Positions 31,901-43,525 of a stretch of DNA of 64,000 nt are shown piece by piece; position 1 is the first letter of the stretch, and every line of letters begins with the position of its first letter. This DNA is from Polyodon spathula (lineage: Eukaryota; Chordata; Actinopteri; Acipenseriformes; Polyodontidae), in contig NC_054540.1 of the NCBI RefSeq assembly GCF_017654505.1, forward strand, positions 41,790,554-41,854,553, written 5' to 3'. Position numbers and translations under genes: made by a program. Below the pieces are notes generated by a model. The model saw only the letters and a list, made by a program, of their open reading frames with translations. It was not told the origin of the DNA and ran no database searches.

Positions 31901-34188
31901 TAAACTACTGATGAGCTGAAAGAAGAAAAGCATCTCACAGAGAAGGGGCTACTATGGGGACTGCAGACCCAGATATCTTTATTGCAATTTAAGAGTAAAC
32001 TGCATGATTTCGTGACTGAGAGTTGTAATTGTTTTAAATAAATTTGCGATGTGCATACCCCTCTGCGCTGTGTGCAAACCTTTCGAATATCAGGCCCACT
32101 ATGTATTAGCTCAAAAGTTATTTTTGAAAGCCATATTACTCCCCCCTTTTGGTTGTCAACATTACAAGAAATACCAGTCCACACCCCACTGGGTGGTACC
32201 CATATGTATTCAAATTCTTTTCAGCCCAAACTAATAAATCTAATGTATATGGAGAAACAAATAAAGAAATAAAAAAAATGAAGAATGTATTAAATTAAAC
32301 AAGTTTATAAACAGTTCCTTATCCTTTAAAAAAAATGCATAAAGCATTGATAATTACTAGTTTGCAAAAAACAGAATCACCACTGTCAATCAAATGCTGC
32401 TTTACTCAAGTCAAGACAACAGTTCTGTTGCATTCCTTTTAAAAAAAAAAAAAGTTAAATATATTTTTAATGCTAGTCGACTTTAAATGCTAAAATAACC
32501 ACATGTACAACACAGTAGTAATTGCATTCAACACCATTCCAATGTATTATTACACATTTACAATTTAAAGTTTTTTTTTTTTTTTAATTCAGTTCATTTA
32601 ACAAAATAAGACAAAACCATGCCTGGCTTCATTTATAATTACCACAGAAACATCAACATTTTTCCCAAAATAGTTTTCAACAAAAGTACATTTTGTAATT
32701 AATGTGTACTGTAGAGTTAGATAGTATAATGTATACTGTCTTTCTCTGCGTGAAACCCCCGTATTATAGCTGTGCAGTAAGTGGTGAAATATTAATGTTA
32801 GCTAAACACTGTGGCTTCAGAAACACAGTATATGCTACATCACTGATAGCTGCTTTCCACATTGTACCATTAGCCAGATTAATAATACCTTCAATGTTTC
32901 AATCTATAACCAAAGTATGTATGCATGATTCTTGAAAACAAAACAAAACCCTTGCAAAAAACAAGCATGCGCACACAAAAACAACCAACACACAGTCTCT
33001 CTCTGTGACCTCACTACAAGCACACTTAATTCACATACAAATATTCACAAAAATATTTAATATTCTTGTCTAGATCCCATAGTTTGTTTCAGATTTATAG
33101 AGCTCCCAAAAACATTTGTTTTCTTTCCAAAAGGTTTTTTCAAACTTTGTCTAATCACAGCCCCCCCCCCCCCCCCACATGTGCTGCTTCCAGTCCAAAG
33201 TGGCCAGCCCTTGTAAGGAAAACTGCACACTACACAACACACAAAAACCTTTCTGTACAATGTTTAGAAATATTTCATTCCACTCCATTATACACTAAAT
33301 TCCCACAATAAAATGTCCGTGCTCTATTCACACAAACGGTTGCAATACCTGCAGTTCCCCACTGCACCATCAAGAATTCCGTCATTCACGATTTATTAAT
33401 GTTTCAGTGATCACATTAATCTAGTTATCATCACCTCTCCTCCAAGAAGTTCCATAAAATATTAATTGTAACCAACATAAACAAAACATATCATATGTGC
33501 AAACATCCCATTTCACATCACTCGCTTTTCTATGAGTGACACTGCTTTTGTCTTTCTGGCGTCACTGGATTCTGACGACTCAGCAGAAAATTGAAATCCC
33601 TGTATATCACTCTGATATCGATCATGTGACCTCTTTTTCCCATTTGAATTGAATTTTTACATTTATGCTCTCTAACAATTCAACTTTTTTCCCCCTACTC
33701 CTGTATGGTAGTGTACCAGATCTATGACACGAATGTGTAGTTTAAAAGTATCCATACAAAATTTATGCAACATCAAAGTAAAACCCGTTAATGCTAATAA
33801 CATTGGTGCTTTATTACACTAAGTGTTTTCCATTCAAAGAAAATGCAATCTTCCTGTTTAATTCACCACAAACTAAGCAATCATTAATAAACAGACCCCT
33901 TAAAAATAAAACATTGTTTTAACTCTGCACTTAAAGAAACCAAATTTTATACCTGCAAAATATCTTGTGTTTTGCCCTGTGTACCCAGTTGTTTAAAGTT
34001 GCATGCATTCTCCTTTACACTTTAACATCAGGCCTATACCCTGTTGTCCTAATAAAACAGTAGACAATCTACCGTTTATTTGGGCACTCTTTGCCCCAAT
34101 AGGGTCTTCAATGAACTTCTCCACAAGTTCATCCATGTTACACACTAACTACAGCGTTCACTCGGGTGTGGATAATTTAATACTGTCC
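31901..34188. other. No recognisable gene; 16-C run at 33161-33176
   Basis: AT-rich sequence with only short open frames. A C16 homopolymer lies at 33161-33176. I see no element ends or exon. Confidence 0.5.
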
Positions 34189-34556
34189 TGCAGCAGGGCG
34201 GTAGGAAAGCCCTCCTATTTTAAAGTGTGTTTATATGTGGAGGACGAGCGTGGTGTCGTCTGCCACGTTATTTAGTTTTTACTTTATATTTGTTTATTTC
34301 AGAACGGGGTTTCCCCCTCCGCCCCTGTGTTATATTGTATTTGTTTATTTTTGAACTGGGTTTCCTCCTCTGCACCTGTGTTATATTGTATTTGTTTGTT
34401 GTATGATTTATTGTATTTGTCGGCATGTTATTGTTTATTTAGGATTTATGTATTTAGATATGATGGTGAGAGCTGTGTGTTTGTTTTGTAGCGTGGATGG
34501 GTACAACATCCACGATAAATCCTTGTGCAGAAGGTGGTCAACTCCCAAGTCTAATT
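34189..34556 (+). repeat. LTR fragment, second LTR family
   Basis: Matches the start of the LTR at 35355 in the same direction: GGTAGGAAAGCCCT, AAAGTGTGTTTATATG, GAGGACGAGCGTGGTGTCGTC, GAACGGGGTTTCCCCCTCCG and GTGCAGAAGGTGGTCAACTC. It begins TGCAGCAGGG instead of TGTAGCAGGG and breaks off at CTAATTA. Confidence 0.8.
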
Positions 34557-35350
34557 ACTGTATTACTTCAATTTGGTGCCGCTCTCGTATTGACGCCACA
34601 GTCATATATCAGCTTTATAATAGAGGCTGCCCTCAAATAAACGCTGCTATCAATAAAGAAACATTAACACATTTTTTTCTCCACCTACTAAAAAACACAC
34701 ACACAGTAAACAAACTCACAACACTGAATACATACATGTAATACCCCCGAGGAGATGGGAGCCTCAATCTAGCAAGTAAATTACAAACTAATGTACACAC
34801 ACAGTAAGCGCATTTTATTTTATGGTACAGTTCTGAAAGAAAATCCAAGATAAACTACCTACAGAACAGCAGACTTTTTTGAAGTTATATGTGGTTTTGT
34901 TTTGTTTTCAGTTAAACTGTAATTCCCTTACTCAATCCCGTACAAATAAAAACAATGTGCTTACTATCTATGATAAGATTAAGTTTCAATTTCTCTTAGA
35001 GTAATTACAAACAAGCAAGTTACAGTGCGAAAAAGAGAAGATATATTGAGTTTTTACAGAAATCAAGCTGATATTCTGAGATCATTTTTGGTGCATAAAA
35101 AGATACATCACATTCTTGGACTGACCTGTCACGCCAGCATTGTCCCGCCCCTTAACAACAAATACACCTCCTGATTTGCTGGTATAGTACTCCCTGACCT
35201 CTCAACTCCCACCTAATAGGCTCTTCTAAATGGCCACCCCCATGGACATCGTGCTTCCCCTCTTCTGGGATTTTGAGACTGAGGGAGTAGGTGGCTGTTT
35301 GGGCCATGTATGCGATACACAAGGGGGGGGGGGGGGGGGGGGGGGGGGGG
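34557..35350. other. Unassigned spacer ending in a 28-G run
   Basis: No gene seen. A G28 homopolymer at 35323-35350 stands four bases before the LTR at 35355. Confidence 0.6.
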
Positions 35351-35354
35351 AATA

Positions 35355-36058
35355 TGTAGCAGGGTGGTAGGAAAGCCCTGCTTTTTAAAGTGTGTTTATA
35401 TGTTGAGGACGAGCGTGGTGTCGTCAGCCACGATATTTTGTTTTTATTTTATATTTGTTTATTTTAGAACGGGGTTTCCCCCTCCGCCTCTGTGTTATTG
35501 TATTTGCTTGTTGTATGATTTATTATATTTATGGTGGCGTGTTACTGTTTATTTAGGATTTATTTATTTAAATATGACAGTGAGAGCCATATGTTTGTTT
35601 ATGTTTTGTAGCGTGGGTGGGTAGCACCATACACGATAAAACCTTGTGCAGAAGGTAGTAAACTCCCAAGTCTAATTAGTTAAATTTATTAATTGGGAGA
35701 TGACCACCAAGATGAATACCTGTAGCTCTCTACACTTCTGGTGGGGAGTTCAGAGGAGGAACAAGAGTGATCGAGGAGGGAAAGGAGTTTAAGTGAAAAT
35801 GAAACTAAAACTTAGGAGGTGCTGTGAAGGCTACTGCCCGGCTGGACCTGAGAGTTGAGTTTTTGTGTTTTGAGATTTGTTTTATTTAAAACCTTTATTT
35901 TCTCTCTGTGAATAGTTTTGTTTTTGTGTTTTAAATATTTTATTTATTTTTGTGTTTTAATAAACGGCGTGCGTGTCATTTTGCTTGCAATACTTGCGTG
36001 TTAGTTATTCTTCCTGCTTCTGGCCTGACATCACCGCTCAGCTATTTGCTGTCATACA
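35355..36058 (+). repeat. 5' LTR of a truncated copy of the second LTR family
   Basis: Starts TGTAGCAGGGTGGTAGG and ends GCTGTCATACA. Followed by TGCTGTAATCGTGGGATCG, a degraded primer-binding site, and Gag-like coding sequence. Related in reverse complement to the LTRs at 53214 and 55436. Confidence 0.75.
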
Positions 36059-36155
36059 TGCTGTAATCGTGGGATCGACCACAGCCTCCGACTCAGGCCA
36101 GAGAGAGGGTACTGCAGTTTTTTTTTTTCACTTTTTTTTTATTATAATTTTAAAG

Positions 36156-36577
36156 ATGAGAGGAAGAAGAGGAAAGATGGGAGGAAAAAGGAGGAGCGGG
36201 AGGAAGCAACAGCCGCAGCAAGTCTGCCTGACATGCTTGAGGGGGCAGGAGTGGTGCTTTGAGGTTGGCAAGGCGGGCCACGTGTCGCCCGACTGTTACC
36301 ACTCTCCACCTCAGGAAGAGGAGGTGGAGCCACAGCCACAAGAGGAGGTTAGCTGGGAAGCTCTCCTCCACACCATGGAGTGCAGTATTGCGGCTGCATC
36401 TGTGGGGAGTGGGGGCATTTCCCAGTGAACTGCCCCCTCCCACCAGAGGAACGCTTGCTGTACCCACCCCCACTACAGCCCAAGAGGGAGGAGCCTGAAC
36501 ATCCTGCGCCTGAGTGGGAGGAGCCCGAATGTCCACAGTCCAAGAGGGGGGAGTGGTTATGGTTAGGGATAGGGTGA
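36156..36577 (+). pseudogene. Gag-like ORF with zinc knuckles, second LTR family
   Basis: Starts MRGRRGKMGGKRRSGRKQQP in the first frame and carries WCFEVGKAGHVSPDC, a zinc knuckle whose second Cys is Val. After a frameshift near 36380-36428 it continues CGCICGEWGHFPVNC, a complete CX2CX4HX4C knuckle, then a proline/glutamate-rich tail ending at 36577. The same pair of knuckles is found at 55034-55291 on the other strand. The element is cut by the Penelope element at about 36585. Confidence 0.7.
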
Positions 36578-36782
36578 AGTAGGAACTTTGTTTCCCTAAG
36601 AACCCTACACTTGGTTGGTTTTCCAGGGAAAGAAAGATGCACGGGCCATCCAACTCTTTTTGGATTTATTTTTCTGCTTTTTTATTTCGAATCTCCTTTT
36701 CTAGCTTAGGTCTATTGGAGTTCTTACTGTTTAGGCCCAGCGGGAAAGTAGTTTGTAGTTTGATCCAGTCTTTTTCTCTCCA

Positions 36783-36965
36783 TTTCATAAGAACATAAGA
36801 ACATAAGAAAGTTTACAAACGAGAGGAGGCCATTCGGCCCATCTTGCTCGTTTGGTTGTTATTAGCTTATTGATCCCAAAATCTCATCAAGCAGCTTCTT
36901 GAAGGATCCCAGGGTGTCAGCTTCAACAACATTACTGGGGAGTTGATTCCAGACCCTCACAATTC
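36783..36965 (-). mobile_element. LINE 3' fragment inside the Penelope element
   Basis: Runs from the tail ATAAGAACATAAGAACATAAG to CAGACCCTCACAATT of the LINE family. It separates Penelope sequences CTCTCCATTTC and CTGTCCAGTTCTG that are close together in the copy at 21541-21570. Confidence 0.88.
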
Positions 36966-37681
36966 AGTTTACTTTGCTGTTGTGTGGTGTATTTCCTGTC
37001 CAGTTCTGATTCCTCTCCAACCCTGTAATCTTCAGAGATTCCAAGTTGTGTCGTAGAAACTGCTACTAGAGGTGTTTGTGATTCTTTTTTGTGTATGATA
37101 TTATAGATGTGTTAGTCTTACTGCTTCTCCAATGTAAATGATTTTGCATGTATCGCATTGTATTGCATAGATGCAGTTACTGCTGTTTGTGTAAAGGTTT
37201 GTGGAATATTGTATGTGATGCCTGTGGTTTGGCTCCAGAGTGTGCTAAGTTGCTTGAAGTGTCGTGGTGCTTTTGTTGGTTTGCGATTAAGTAAAGGCAG
37301 TTTACTGGACACCAAGTAGTTGCTCAAGTTTTTGTTTTTTCGGTAGAGATTATCTTGTGCCCTGTAAGAAGGTTGGTGTCTTTGTAATTTGTTGGTTAGG
37401 TTTTATTTCACCTGTGTTAGCTGCAACATTAAAACGGGGGAGGTAGTTATAAGTAGAATAATCTTTTTGTTATCTCTAGACATTTATTGTAAGAAGGTTT
37501 TCCTTATTCCTCTGAGGAAGGAACGGGAGTACCCCCTTTGCCTGAGTGCTGTGAATAAGATTTTGGTAGCTGCCTGGAAATCAGTAGGTTGTGTGCAAAT
37601 TCTGTGGAATCTGAGTAGTTGTGATTTTTTATTAAACCTCTAAACGTGTGTTTAGGGTGATAACTGGTTTTTTTGTGTAGT

Positions 37682-37723
<42 letters not shown>

Positions 37724-38960
37724 AGTTTCTTTAAAATATACTTTGGGGTCTAGTTGGTGTGTTTGTAAAAAATTTGGTCCTTTGTAAGTGGTGGTGTCAA
37801 AAGTTTACTCTGCTGTTGTGTGGTGTATTTCATCTTGATGGACTGATGGTGTGTCTTAAGTAAAGAGATAGCATTTTTTAATTCCTCCATGTTATGTGTC
37901 AAAGTGCATCAAATGTCATCTAGGTACCTGAAATAGTACGTTGGTTTCTGTGGGCATCTGGGGAGGATTGTTTCTTTCCAATCGGCCATGTAGATGATAT
38001 GATGGCACAAAGCGTTTCCCCATCACTGTTACTTTGGTCTGGAGGTAGAATTGGTTGTCACACTGTTGGTTTTTGTTAAGCTGATTTCGATGGGTTTGAT
38101 CAGTTCCTCATCTGGTCTGGTTGGATCCAGATTTAGATTTAGACATTTCCTGATAGCTGCAATGCCTGCATTGGTCTCTATGTTTGTGTACAAGCTGTCT
38201 ATATCTATTGTAAAAAGAAAAGCCGTTTCTGGTAGTTTGAGTGTGTTAATTTTTTCTATGAAGTCATATGTGTCTTTGAGGTAGCTAGTGTGTTTGGTGG
38301 ATATGGGGTTCAAAAAGTGGTCTATGTATTCTGCAATTCTATATGATTTGCTGTTGCAATCCGATACTATCGGCCTGCCTGGTGGTATGGTATGTGGGAT
38401 AGTCCATGTGGCTATTTTGTGTATTTTTAGTAGCATGTAAAAAATGTGTGCTCTGGGTGTGTCTGCCCCCATGAGATAGTGTGCCTATTTTCTGGTAATT
38501 ATTTTTTGGTCTGTTTGTATTTGCATTATTCTATTAATTTCCTGAGCAGAATCAAGATTAATTGGTACGTCTAATTTCCTGTAGTGTTCTAGATTGTTTA
38601 TTTGCTTATTGGCTTCAAAGATGTAGTCTTCTCTGTCCATTATTACTATTGAACTACCCTTGCCTGCTAGTTTGAAAATGATATTGGTATGTTTTTGTAA
38701 TTCCTTAAGTGCTGTCCTTTCTGGTGCTGTTAGGTTGTCTTCTGTTTTGTAGTTCCCTGGGTTAAGGCTGTGTATTGCTTTTAGGTCTTCAAGAATGATC
38801 TCTGTGATTTCCTGTGGAATTTAGTTTATTTGGTTCCCAGTTGGATTTGGGTAGGAAGGGTATGTGATTGGAGTCCTCTTCAAAGAAGGTTGTGATTTTT
38901 AGCCTCCTGTGCTAATCTTGTGTTTCTGCTAGTAGTGTCCACTTCTGTTTTGCTTTTGTT
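36966..38960 (-). pseudogene. Penelope-like pol: reverse transcriptase and GIY-YIG endonuclease
   Basis: RT motifs on the minus strand: FKLAGKGSSIVIMDR (about 38636-38680), PHTIPPGRPIVSDCNSKSYR, DIDSLYTNIET with the first catalytic Asp (38029-38472 frame), and RYLDDI at 37912-37929, the second catalytic Asp pair, directly followed by a TGA. The endonuclease reads CIYAIQCDTC-KIIYIGEA (about 37115-37180), that is, the GIY...YIG core preceded by a CxxC. Most of the thumb and linker is open only in short frames. In intact Penelope-like elements RT and endonuclease together carry out target-primed insertion. Confidence 0.8.
37684..37722. repeat. (GT)n microsatellite
   Basis: About 19 GT repeats within the Penelope RT region. 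Confidence 0.95.
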
Positions 38961-39479
38961 TGTGGTGTGGGTATGAAGGAGAGGCCTTTGCTCAAGAGGC
39001 TGTCTTGGCTCTGTTGGCGTGAAGTTTTTAGATAGATTGACTATGTTGGGTGCCCCCTTCCTGGATGTTTGGGCTTGTGGGGTCTCCTAGTTTAAATGCT
39101 GGCACCAGTGCTGGAGCATATCTTTGGCTGTGTTGGTTGTCCAGTGGATGTTGTCTCCGCCGACTCAGAATTTCTCAGTTAGTAACAGTGGTATATGTGA
39201 TAGGTTGGCTGAGATGAATCAGTTTAGTTTTTTCCAAGTTCATTTGGGCCTGCATGTCGAGTGCTTGTGCAAGTTCACCAGTGGCACTTTGATTTCTGCA
39301 GTTGGGAAGGTTGTCTTTGCTGATCTGTACATCCTTTGTAGGTTTGTAGGAGGTTGGAGTCCCCAATGATGAGAATGTTCTTATTAGTTTGCAGGCTCCA
39401 GTCTATGTTGTTTTTGTCCGTGTTGATGTGTCTGCGAACCTAGTAAGTTCTCCTGGGCAGTGTTGCTGGACTACTGCTG

Positions 39480-39760
39480 AGTTGTCGGTTCTCTGGTAGT
39501 GTCTGGATAGGGGTGCGGTGTGGGTTAGGTTTGGAGGTGGGGGTGCAACGGGGGTAAGGGTTGGAGATAGGCATGTGGTTAGGTTTGGGTTACGGTTAGG
39601 TTTGGAGGTGAAGGGTCAGGGTCAGGGTGTGGGTTAGGGTCAGGTTTAGGGTCTGGGATAGGGTGTGGTTTGGGGTTAGTGTTAGGGATAGGGTTACTGT
39701 GTGGGTTGGGAGTGGGAGTTTGGTTAGAATCGAAGGTTGGTTCCGTAAGTGTGTTGAGCT
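39480..39760. repeat. Degenerate GGTTAG-rich minisatellite
   Basis: Many variants of GGGTTAGG, GGTTTAGGG and GGGATAGGG in irregular spacing. On the other strand it gives a Pro/Asn-rich open frame that I take as an artefact of the repeat. It resembles interstitial telomere-like or low-complexity sequence inside the Penelope N-terminal region. Confidence 0.6.
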
Positions 39761-40789
39761 GGCAGCATATGTAGGGGTTAGATGTACAGCCAGTCTGCAT
39801 TTGTTTCTGTTGGTTGGTCTGAGAGGCTCCTCTGTTTGGTGTTGTTTGGTTGCAATATGTTTGAGTGCATGATCATCTCTTCTGAAATGTAGGTGGCTAC
39901 ATTTCTGGTGTGTGGTTTGTTGGACCTCTGGGGTTGAGGTTCCTTGTCTGCCCGGACTGCGAAGAAGTTGTTGCTAAGGTTCATGCTCTTGGAAAAGTTG
40001 TCTGGACGGTTGTCTGCTTGCTTCTTCCTGAAATTCCTGTAGGCCTATGTTTTTGCCTTCTGGAATGGTTCCCAGTTCCTGGTTTTGTGCTGTCTGTTTG
40101 TTTTCTGTTTGTAGTCTGGAGAGTGTATCTTTGCAGTGTATTTGCAGGATTTGAAGATTTGTGTGCATTCAATTTTTAACATTGGCTGCTAAGAGTTCTG
40201 CCGTGGCTGGAGTTGGCAGGGCTGGTTTGATGTAGAATTCCAAGTGGTTGGTTTGCTTCAGCAATCCTGGTGGGACTCTGTTAATGATAGCTTCATTCAT
40301 GTTGTCCAAATGGTGGATTGTTTGGATCATTCTGCAGAAAGCCTTTAGTGGGTGTATGGAGTTTTCCTTAGTGCTGAAAGGAAAGAGTGGTTAGGGTGAT
40401 GTGTTGTAATGTGCCTGGAGTGGGGTGAGAAGTGAGAGAATGATTGATTTGTAGCTTCTGTTGGCACTGTTAGGTTTCCACTACAAACACAATCTATACT
40501 TGCCTTTCCGGATTGTTGTGAAAGGTGGCTGTGTTGGTACAGCAGTATTTAAATGCTGGGAAAGAAAGAGGTTAGTTTTTTTGCAAGATATCCTAAAAAG
40601 AGAGAGATGTATTTCTGGCTAGTTGCTGTAAAGGAAAAAGAGGTTATTTCCTAAAAAAAAAGAAATTAGTTTAGCCCTTAGTTCCTATTCAATGTATCCT
40701 TGGGGTAGCCAGGAGATGGTAGGGAATCCTGTCCTGTTGGATCTCTTGCCTTGTCTCTGGTTTCCTCAATTTCTTATTCTTCTAGATGT

Positions 40790-40832
40790 GCACAATGTTT
40801 CGCCTCTTCATTAGGCTTCATCAGGTGTTCTG
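40790..40832 (-). ncRNA. Hammerhead-ribozyme-like motif of the Penelope element (candidate)
   Basis: Minus strand: CTGATGA (plus 40818-40824), a helix II candidate GCCT...AGGC, then GAAAC (plus 40797-40801), flanked by CAC and GTG that could pair as the start of stem I. Penelope-like elements are known to carry hammerhead motifs in their terminal repeats. One extra A lies between CTGATGA and helix II, and helix III would be only about one base pair, so activity is doubtful. Confidence 0.35.
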
Positions 40833-41094
40833 AAAACTGAATGAACTGGTCGCAATTTTAATGTGTTGTCAGTCTGGGTAGCTCCACCCTTTGGGCTGGG
40901 CTAGAGGCCCCTATTCTGCCCTTAATGGGGGTGATCAGGCTTAATGGTTGTCTGAATGACTGACTGCCAATTGCCCATCTTGTTTTTAATGTCACCTTCC
41001 AGAGTCCCATTGCTCAGTGTGAGTCACTCAGGAATGTGTGGTTTACCTCTATGGGAAAATAAAGTTATAGCAAAATAAAGATGTTTTAAGGTAT

Positions 41095-41252
41095 CTGACC
41101 AAGAGATGCCTATCTGTATTCCCAGTCATGTGAAATCCATAGATTAGGGCCTAAACAATTTAGTTCAATTGACTGATTTCCTTATGAACTGTAACTCAGT
41201 AAAATCTTTGAAATTGTTGCATGTTGCGTTTATATTTTTGTTCGGTGTGTAT
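41095..41252. mobile_element. Tc1/mariner-type transposon end
   Basis: Ends with TTGCATGTTGCGTTTATATT and TTTGTTCGGTG, a terminal repeat resembling the right end of the element at 21823-22648, preceded by GAACTGTAACTCAGTAAAAT, a block recalled from fish Tc1-type elements. No transposase remains. Confidence 0.65.
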
Positions 41253-41264
41253 GTGTGTTATGTA

Positions 41265-41420
41265 CAGTACTGTGCAAAAGTTTTAGGCAGGTGTGAAAAA
41301 ATGCTGTAAAGTAAGAATGCTTTCAAAAATAGACATGTTAATAGATTATATTTATCAATTAACTAAATGCAAAGTGAGTGAACAGAAGAAAAATCTAAAT
41401 CAAATCCATATTTGGTGTAT
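41265..41420. mobile_element. Second Tc1-type transposon end
   Basis: TACAGTACTGTGCAAAAGTT then TTAGGCAGGTGTGAAAAAATG is a familiar Tc1-like terminus. It lies 12 bp from the previous end and is cut off near TTTGGTGT before a short TA run. Confidence 0.65.
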
Positions 41421-41753
41421 ATATATATATATGACCTTTTTATGCTATTTTTATAACTAGATATTTTTGTTTTGTAATTTTATATGTGCATACAGCTTTC
41501 TACGCTTATTTATACTGAAGTTTATCATTCATTTTTATTTATATGTCGTCTTTTAAAACAAAAATAAATAAATTTAAATTTTCAATGTACATAGTGTTTC
41601 TGCTCTGCATGTTATGTAGGATGTTCATAAATAAAAATATTAAGTTGTATCCGATTGTTTGTTTGTTTTTCATTTTCATATCGAAGCCGTTTGCAGGTGC
41701 GGCGGTTGTATGTAGTCCAAAATCTCGGCAGGTTGAGTGTTAACAGATTTAAG

Positions 41754-41835
41754 ATTTAGTTAAATATTTAGCTAAATGTTAAATCTAGTTAAGAGGTTTA
41801 AGACTTAGTTAAATACTTAGCTAAATGTTAAATTT
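41754..41835. repeat. Short duplicated TTAGCTAAATGTTAAAT repeat
   Basis: Two tandem units of about 45 bp with TTTAGCTAAATGTTAAAT. The motif occurs in reverse complement near 19079-19104. The stretch 41421-41753 and 41836-42421 shows no gene. Confidence 0.5.
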
Positions 41836-42421
41836 TGTAACTAGTTTTATAAATTATACCCGTGGCACCCTCTACAACCCGGTTTCTCAGGGTGCAGTGA
41901 CCAAGAGTCTGAAGCAGCAGAAAGGAGCAGTAACTGGCTGTGGCTGAGACAGAAAGCTTCTTGCTAGGGACCTCAAGCACAATAGAAAGGAAGCAATGCT
42001 GATGTACGGATAATTAAGCTGGGCTGTTTTGAATGGGGGACGGAGGTGGGTGGTGCTGGGACACCAGAATCACTGTCGAGCTCTCTTGAGGTGTCATGGG
42101 CTAGTCGACGAAACACAGAGGATGGAAGGTGCCCACTTGAAGACCCCAGAGATGTACACTACTTAGCTCAATCCAGATGGTTGTCATGCAGATGTGCTGG
42201 GGAGACCGCTCTGTGGTTGAAGTTGGTGCTTATCTTGGTGAGAGCCGAGTTCAAATCAGCAGGAAATTTTAACATCTACTCTCATGTAATGAAAATCATG
42301 AATGTACCCTTTTAAAAAAAACATTAATTTCTTTTCACAACATTTATAAATATTAGGGAAAAATATAAGATGTAAGTTAAATCTTTGAAGAAATGCAAGA
42401 TTTAAGTTAAATCTGGCACCG

Positions 42422-43231
42422 CATAACATCGACAATGGATAATTGCAAAGCATATTACATAGTTTATTTAGACTTCCAGAAAGCTTTTGACAAAGTCCTG
42501 CATAAAAGATTTATTGTCAAACTGAATGCAGTTGGGATTCAAGGAAACACAAGTACATGGATTAGGGGGTGATTAACATGTAGAAAACAAAAGGTACTGA
42601 TTAGACAAGAAGCCTCAAAATAGAACGAGGTAACCAGTGGAGTACCACAGGGATCAGTATTAGGCCGCCTGCTCTTCCTAATCTACATTAATGACTTGGA
42701 TTCTGGTATAGTAAGCAAACTTGTTAAATTTGCAGATGACACTAAAATAGGAGGTACTGCATGCAGGCATGCAAGCAATACAAATGTTCATTATAAATGC
42801 CATATGGGAGACTTGCTACAAAAAGGATATTGCTGCTCTGAAAGAGTGAAAAGAAGAGCGACCAGAATTATTCCGGGTTTAAAAGAATTCTATGTGGCAA
42901 TCTGATTCAAGCATTGAAAATTCTAAAAGACATTGACAGTGTCGACCCTGGGTACTTTTTTGATCTGAAAAAAGAAACAAGGACCAAGGGTCACAAATGG
43001 AGATTAGATAAAGGGGCATTTAGAATAGAAAACAGAAGGCACTTTTTTACACAGAGAATTGGGCAGTCTGGAACCATCTCCCCAGTAATATTGTTGAAGC
43101 TGACACCCTGTGATCCTTCAAGAAGCTGATTGATGAGATTCTGGGATCAATAGGCTACTAACAACCAAATGAGCAAGATAGGCCGAATGGCCTCTTCTAG
43201 TTTGTAAACTTTCTTATGTTCTTATGTTATG
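42422..43231 (+). mobile_element. LINE H, decayed 3' fragment
   Basis: Begins ACATCGACAATGGATAATTGC (the ATSIMDNCKAYD segment) and runs through GVPQGS-type and [10 protein letters not shown] blocks to GTTTGTAAACTTTCTTATG and tail. Large internal deletions remove the region between ADDT and the C-terminus. Remnants at 42696-42905 and 42914-43129. Confidence 0.88.
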
Positions 43232-43381
43232 CACTTTGCTAATGCTTTTGATTTTGTACTTGACTGCCTGGGACTGAAGCTTTTTTATGTGTGTGATCCA
43301 TATTATAAAAGTTAGGAAATATCATCTTGCAATGAGTAGGTTTTGAATAGGTTCCTACGATGTTGTGTACGGTGCACTCAC

Positions 43382-43525
43382 ATATTTCAAACTATGCACG
43401 TGAGTCGTATCAAATTTGTTTGATATATTGGGCTTATTTGTATCCGAATATCTCATAAGGAGCTCAAAGCAACCTACGAACACATATGAATGAGTCTCAA
43501 CAGGGCTGACGGACCACCCTGCATT
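43382..43525 (+). repeat. Unnamed interspersed repeat, copy 1
   Basis: Shares with 48252-48395, same strand, the blocks ATTTCAAACT, CGTATCAAATT, GGGCTTAT-TGTATCCG, ATATCTCA, CAAAGCAAC and GGGCTGACGGACCACCCTG. Not part of any element recognised here. Confidence 0.75.

Larger units (their letters stand above)
36585..40850 (-). mobile_element. Penelope-like element with GIY-YIG endonuclease, decayed
   Basis: Minus strand: 5' region with a hammerhead-like motif (40790-40832), degenerate N-terminal coding region with GT-rich interruption, RT, GIY-YIG endonuclease, and 3' UTR shared with 21424-21756. A LINE fragment (36783-36965) and a (GT)n tract (37684-37722) interrupt it. Left and right limits are approximate. 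Confidence 0.8.

Noticed and set aside
39579..39800. Pro/Asn/Asp-rich 73-codon frame on the minus strand
   Set aside because: Translation of the degenerate GGTTAG-rich repeat, with no protein features.
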